Positions 60,684 through 64,000 of a DNA stretch of 64,000 bases are shown here, one piece after another. Source of the DNA: an uncultured Tissierellia bacterium (lineage in GTDB: Bacteria > Bacillota > Clostridia > Tissierellales > Peptoniphilaceae); contig CALAJY010000053.1 of NCBI GenBank assembly GCA_937923265.1, positions 1 through 64,000 on the forward strand, written 5' to 3'. The notes under the pieces are model-generated. The model was given only the letters and a program-made list of their open reading frames with translations. It was not told where the DNA came from and did not search any database. The position numbers were made by a program, and so were the translations under genes. Positions within the stretch are counted from its first letter, which is position 1. The number at the start of each line of letters is the position of its first letter.

Positions 60684-61791
60684 GATTTCCGTCCTCTTCC
60701 ACTTCCGCCAAATTCGCTTCGCTCTCCGCATCAAACAGGTGCATCTTCTCGGCCGGTGCATACAGGGAGATGGTATCTCCCCGCTTCACCTCTTCATCCG
60801 AGGGCACCCGCGCCAAGAAGGGGGTCTCTTCAATCTGACAGTGCAGATGCTTCTCCGATCCCAGTAATTCCAGCCAGTCCACCTTGGTCCTTATTTTTAG
60901 CGAGGCTCCCTTGGGCTCGGTCATCGTCAGGTGCTCCGGACGGATGCCCAGGAGGAGCTTGTCGGGACTTTGCGCCTTTTTCACCAGGGCCTGCTGGTCT
61001 TCCATCAGCGCATAGGGGCCAAAGGCCGTGTTGAGCGTACCGGTTCCTTGCGAGGAAGCGGCAAAGAGGTTCATCTGCGGGGAGCCGATAAAGCCTGCCA
61101 CAAAGAGGTTCTTGGGATGGAAGTACACATCTTCGGGTCGACCCACCTGCTGGATGACTCCGCCATCCATGACGACAATGCGATCCCCCATGGTCATGGC
61201 CTCCGTCTGGTCATGGGTGACATAGATGAAGGTCGTCCCCAACTGTTCATGGAGCTTCACAATCTCCATTCGCATTTGCACCCTTAACTTGGCATCCAGG
61301 TTCGAAAGCGGTTCATCCATCAGAAAGACCTTGGGATTGCGCACGATGGCTCTGCCCAGGGCCACACGTTGTCGCTGACCGCCGGACAGCTCCTTGGGCT
61401 TCCGGTCCAGGAGCTGCTCCAGCCCCAGGATGCGGGCTGCCTCCCGGACCTTGCGGTCGCGCTCGGCTTTCGGCAGCTTCTTGATTTTTAAGGCATAGGA
61501 CATGTTGTCCCGAACCGTCATGTGGGGATAGAGTGCATAGTTCTGAAAGACCATGGCAATGTTACGCTCCTTGGGCTCCACCTCATTGACCCGCTCCCCA
61601 TCAATCAGCAGGTCTCCGGAGCTGATTTCCTCCAGGCCGGCGGCCATGCGTAGCGTGGTGGATTTGCCACAACCGGAAGGGCCGACAAAGACGATGAATT
61701 CGCCGTCGGCGATTTCCAGCTGAAAGTCCTTTACCGCATGAAAGCCGCCGGGATAGATCTTATGAATTCCACGAAAGCTGAGTTTCGCCAT
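60667..61791 (-). CDS. msmK: Sugar ABC transporter ATPase (MsmK/UgpC type)
   Basis: A 374-residue ATPase. Walker A GPSGCGKSTT, signature LSGGQRQRVALGRAIV, Walker B VFLMDEPLSNLD and a C-terminal regulatory OB-type domain from about residue 240. This class often powers several sugar importers at once. The membrane and binding proteins for it are not in the window but may lie beyond the right edge. It sits between the phosphorylase and kinase genes, so lacto-N-biose or galacto-N-biose is a likely cargo. Confidence 0.93.
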   Translation of the reverse strand: MAKLSFRGIHKIYPGGFHAVKDFQLEIADGEFIVFVGPSGCGKSTTLRMAAGLEEISSGDLLIDGERVNEVEPKERNIAMVFQNYALYPHMTVRDNMSYALKIKKLPKAERDRKVREAARILGLEQLLDRKPKELSGGQRQRVALGRAIVRNPKVFLMDEPLSNLDAKLRVQMRMEIVKLHEQLGTTFIYVTHDQTEAMTMGDRIVVMDGGVIQQVGRPEDVYFHPKNLFVAGFIGSPQMNLFAASSQGTGTLNTAFGPYALMEDQQALVKKAQSPDKLLLGIRPEHLTMTEPKGASLKIRTKVDWLELLGSEKHLHCQIEETPFLARVPSDEEVKRGDTISLYAPAEKMHLFDAESEANLAEVEEDGNHDPDL

Positions 61792-61800
61792 TTTTACCTC

Positions 61801-62010
61801 CTAACGATGGGCGCAATTGTAGCGCCAAAGCAAAAACAGAAAGAGGAACAGGGAGAGCAGCTGCAAGCCTAACCCGAAATATCCCGTTCTTCTCTGTCCG
61901 ACAAATTGTAAAACCAAAGCTAAGATAAAGCCGCCGGTCATAAAGCAAAGGTGTCGCACCCGGTCGGTGGCCTCATGGTCCACGGGAAGATTTGTGTTCT
62001 TCATGGTCAT
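61801..62010 (-). CDS. Small two-helix membrane protein in the GNB/LNB gene set
   Basis: A 69-residue protein with a polar N-terminus and two hydrophobic segments (FMTGGFILALVLQFVG and LGLQLLSLFLFLFLLW) around a GQRRTGYFG turn. It may belong to the DUF6903 group of small membrane proteins, but this is from memory and unproven. The ATG at 62010 overlaps the phosphorylase stop (ATGA), so it is co-translated. The function is unknown. Confidence 0.75.
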   Translation of the reverse strand: MTMKNTNLPVDHEATDRVRHLCFMTGGFILALVLQFVGQRRTGYFGLGLQLLSLFLFLFLLWRYNCAHR

Positions 62011-64000
62011 TCTCCTCTCTCCTCTCTCCAGATAATCTCACCGGCACCGAGGGAAATTTTCTCCTCCCGTCCTTGGCCATCGAGGAAAGTGGTCTCTCTT
62101 TCCCGGTTACTATTATTGAAAATGGCATATTGACCGATTTCCGGATACACCGCAACCTCCACCTGAGGATCCTCCGCCCAATACTTCCGGATTGCCTCCT
62201 CCTTCCGCGCTGTAAACAGGATGGCCCGCTTCAGAAGGCGGGAATTCTCCGGGGAGTACGCAAGCCCACTCACATAAAAGCTGCGGCCCTTCCCATACTC
62301 CCGACAGGCCATGACGACGCTGTGGTTCCGGTAACATAGAACTTTCGTGTCTTCATCGATGGCAAAAAGATTGGAGACGGGCTCTCCCAACTCGTTGTCC
62401 TTGCTCCATTCTTCCGTAATAAAGTGCTCCTGTTCTTCGACGTTATACCGATTGGTGGATTGGGAAAAGCCCATCTCGCGGTCAACCCCTAAGATATCGG
62501 CAAGCTGAAAATAGCGGCCCTGTTTGAGATAGGCACTGGGTTCGCCCACGCCGATCAACCCGCCTCCCCCGGCGACAAAGGCGCGAATCTTCTCCACCAG
62601 GTCGGGTTGATCAAAGTAGGAGCCGCCGGACCAGGCCGTCCCCGCATCTCCCGCATTAATGAGCACATCAATACCGGGATCAATGCCATGATCCAAGACT
62701 TCCCGGAAGGAAAGGAAACTCACGTCGACATCCATACCTGCCAGGGCTTCCATCATTCCCATATAGGAATAGCAGCGCTGGTACCATTTGCCGTGGGCAA
62801 CGATATAGGGCTGCCAACGACGAAGTTCGCCCCAAGCGTTGAGAATCGCCACCCTACAGGTGCATGCCGGCCGATGACCGTCGATGCGATCCATCATGTC
62901 TCGATATTCATCCGCGACCCAACCGATCTCCTTCATAAACTTTGGAAATTGGTTGGCCAGGGAGAGGTAGCCTCCATAGCCGATGCGGTCCACGGGGCTC
63001 CGAAGAATGGCCCGACGGGCATTCAACCAATTTTGACGAGCCTCCCGAGAGGGATCATTCCCCGGATGGAAGGTATCCGGGAAGAAGTACGGCAGAAAGC
63101 GGCCTTCCGTAAAGCGAACGTGAGGAATATCCGAAATCAACCGCAGGGTAACGCCATCGCCCACCGAGCCAACCACGCCATCGAGACCAATCTCGGAGAA
63201 ATACTTCCCATAGGGCTCGGTGCCAATCCAGTTATCTCCCAGGAACATGACCGCTTTTCTTCCGTGTTTGTGGACAATCTCAACTAAACGTCCCGCCTTC
63301 TCACAGACGAACTTACTCAGAAAGTCCATGTAGTCGAGAAAATGGCCGGAAGGCAGACGGAAGGGGGAGTTATAGTATCCTTCATCCACAAAATCCTCTG
63401 CCGTGAGGGCATAGCCCTTTTCCTTTTCAAAGGCGGCAAGCGCCTCGGTGGAGACACTGGCGGAGTAGCCGAACCAGTCCACGAATTTTTCCTTGGCCAG
63501 GTCATTAAACACCAGGGTAAAGTGGTAGAAAAAGGTGGTAAAGCGGACGATATCCGTCTTGGGATTCTCCGTGAGCCACCGGTCGAGCCGGTCTTCCATG
63601 TACGAAGATGCTTTTTCCCCCATGGCATTGAAGGGAATCTGATGCTCCCGATCTCCCCAATCATTGGTAATGTGATTGTACATGGAGGTGGTGTCCCACG
63701 CCGCATAAGCTAAAAAGTTGACCGTATATTCATGGTAGGGTGTCGCAGAATCGCAGCAAACCTTCTTCCCCTCTTTGTCCAGATCCCAGAGACCGGGATC
63801 CAGGGCCTTTCCCTCGGTCCGGTCATAAAGCTGCCAGTACTTTTTGGGATCATGATCCAGGTCGGGCTCAATCTGCTGGTCGAAGTAGCCTTTGGCATAC
63901 GGAATCTCCACATGGGAGGAAGTTGCGGTCACCCGTTCACTCATCAAGTAAAACTGCACCCGTTCGTCCAGGTGTTTCTTGGCGAAGGCATTATCTTCCC
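62007..64000 (-). CDS. lnpA: 1,3-beta-galactosyl-N-acetylhexosamine phosphorylase (GH112), 5' end outside window
   Basis: At least 663 residues of a GH112 phosphorylase, open to the window edge with no start seen (the frame upstream reads EDNAFAKKHLDERVQFYLMS). It splits galacto-N-biose or lacto-N-biose with phosphate to Gal-1-P and a free N-acetylhexosamine. AWDTTSMYNHITNDWGDREHQ and the acid-catalyst region MFLGDNWIGTEPYGKYF match the family. The central amidotransferase-like and C-terminal beta domains are complete. It acts in the cytoplasm on host-glycan disaccharides. Confidence 0.95.
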   Translation of the reverse strand, partial: EDNAFAKKHLDERVQFYLMSERVTATSSHVEIPYAKGYFDQQIEPDLDHDPKKYWQLYDRTEGKALDPGLWDLDKEGKKVCCDSATPYHEYTVNFLAYAAWDTTSMYNHITNDWGDREHQIPFNAMGEKASSYMEDRLDRWLTENPKTDIVRFTTFFYHFTLVFNDLAKEKFVDWFGYSASVSTEALAAFEKEKGYALTAEDFVDEGYYNSPFRLPSGHFLDYMDFLSKFVCEKAGRLVEIVHKHGRKAVMFLGDNWIGTEPYGKYFSEIGLDGVVGSVGDGVTLRLISDIPHVRFTEGRFLPYFFPDTFHPGNDPSREARQNWLNARRAILRSPVDRIGYGGYLSLANQFPKFMKEIGWVADEYRDMMDRIDGHRPACTCRVAILNAWGELRRWQPYIVAHGKWYQRCYSYMGMMEALAGMDVDVSFLSFREVLDHGIDPGIDVLINAGDAGTAWSGGSYFDQPDLVEKIRAFVAGGGGLIGVGEPSAYLKQGRYFQLADILGVDREMGFSQSTNRYNVEEQEHFITEEWSKDNELGEPVSNLFAIDEDTKVLCYRNHSVVMACREYGKGRSFYVSGLAYSPENSRLLKRAILFTARKEEAIRKYWAEDPQVEVAVYPEIGQYAIFNNSNRERETTFLDGQGREEKISLGAGEIIWREERGE

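Overview
The window looks like chromosomal DNA of an anaerobic, amino-acid-fermenting Gram-positive bacterium (Bacillota, Clostridia/Tissierellia-like). Reasons: a complete selenium-dependent glycine reductase operon, selenocysteine decoding genes (tRNA-Sec, SelD), an anaerobic (early cobalt insertion) cobalamin pathway, a hybrid-cluster protein, lipoproteins and a sortase-type surface protein, purine-rich Shine-Dalgarno sites with several TTG/GTG starts, and a moderately high GC content. No phage, IS element, rRNA or CRISPR array was seen.

Layout. (1) Positions 1-700: non-coding; four exact-period 43-bp tandem repeats and two copies of a ~100-nt element that recurs near 31.5 kb. (2) 0.7-24 kb, minus strand: a cobalamin riboswitch with terminator (22.7-22.9 kb) precedes a tightly overlapping operon: exported CbiK-like chelatase, BtuFCD-like transporter, cbiA-C-D-F-G-H-JET-B, cobD, cbiP, an ApgM-like protein of unknown role, cobT-U-S-C. 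A PLP decarboxylase with its own promoter follows, and cbiL lies upstream of, and outside, the riboswitch. (3) 24-28 kb: Na/Pi transporter, FetAB-type exporter and a glutamine-amidotransferase-like hydrolase. (4) 28-32 kb: repeat-bearing intergenic DNA, a wall-anchored phosphatase with Cys/His repeats, a lone PTS EIIA. (5) 32-42 kb, minus: glycerolipid/glycerol catabolism (lipase, GlpF, GlpK, two FAD enzymes, DUF1667) with a broken dhaK-dhaL and an intact dhaM, then hcp. (6) 42-46 kb: radical SAM protein, a protein of unknown function, an ECF S component cut by an in-frame stop, DUF1893, aldo-keto reductase. (7) 46-56 kb, plus: LysR, glycine riboswitch, grdX-trxB-trxA-grdE-grdA-grdB-grdC-grdD and a second LysR; grdA and grdB contain in-frame TGA (Sec) codons. 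(8) 56-59.5 kb: proS, selD (itself a selenoprotein), DUF3343, YedF-like protein and selC. (9) 59.6-64 kb, minus: galacto-N-biose/lacto-N-biose use (nahK, msmK-type ATPase, small membrane protein, GH112 phosphorylase running off the right edge).

How it fits together: glycine is used as electron acceptor through the Se-dependent reductase, switched on by glycine itself, with Se supplied by the neighbouring Se genes. Glycerol from host lipids and host-glycan disaccharides are carbon sources, which suggests a host-associated habitat. Cobamide synthesis is held under one B12 switch. The most interesting points are the lipid-anchored cobaltochelatase fused to two C-terminal domains, the ApgM-like protein embedded in the cob operon where no threonine kinase is seen, the decayed Dha phosphotransferase genes, the nonsense codon in the ECF S component, and an intergenic repeat family.
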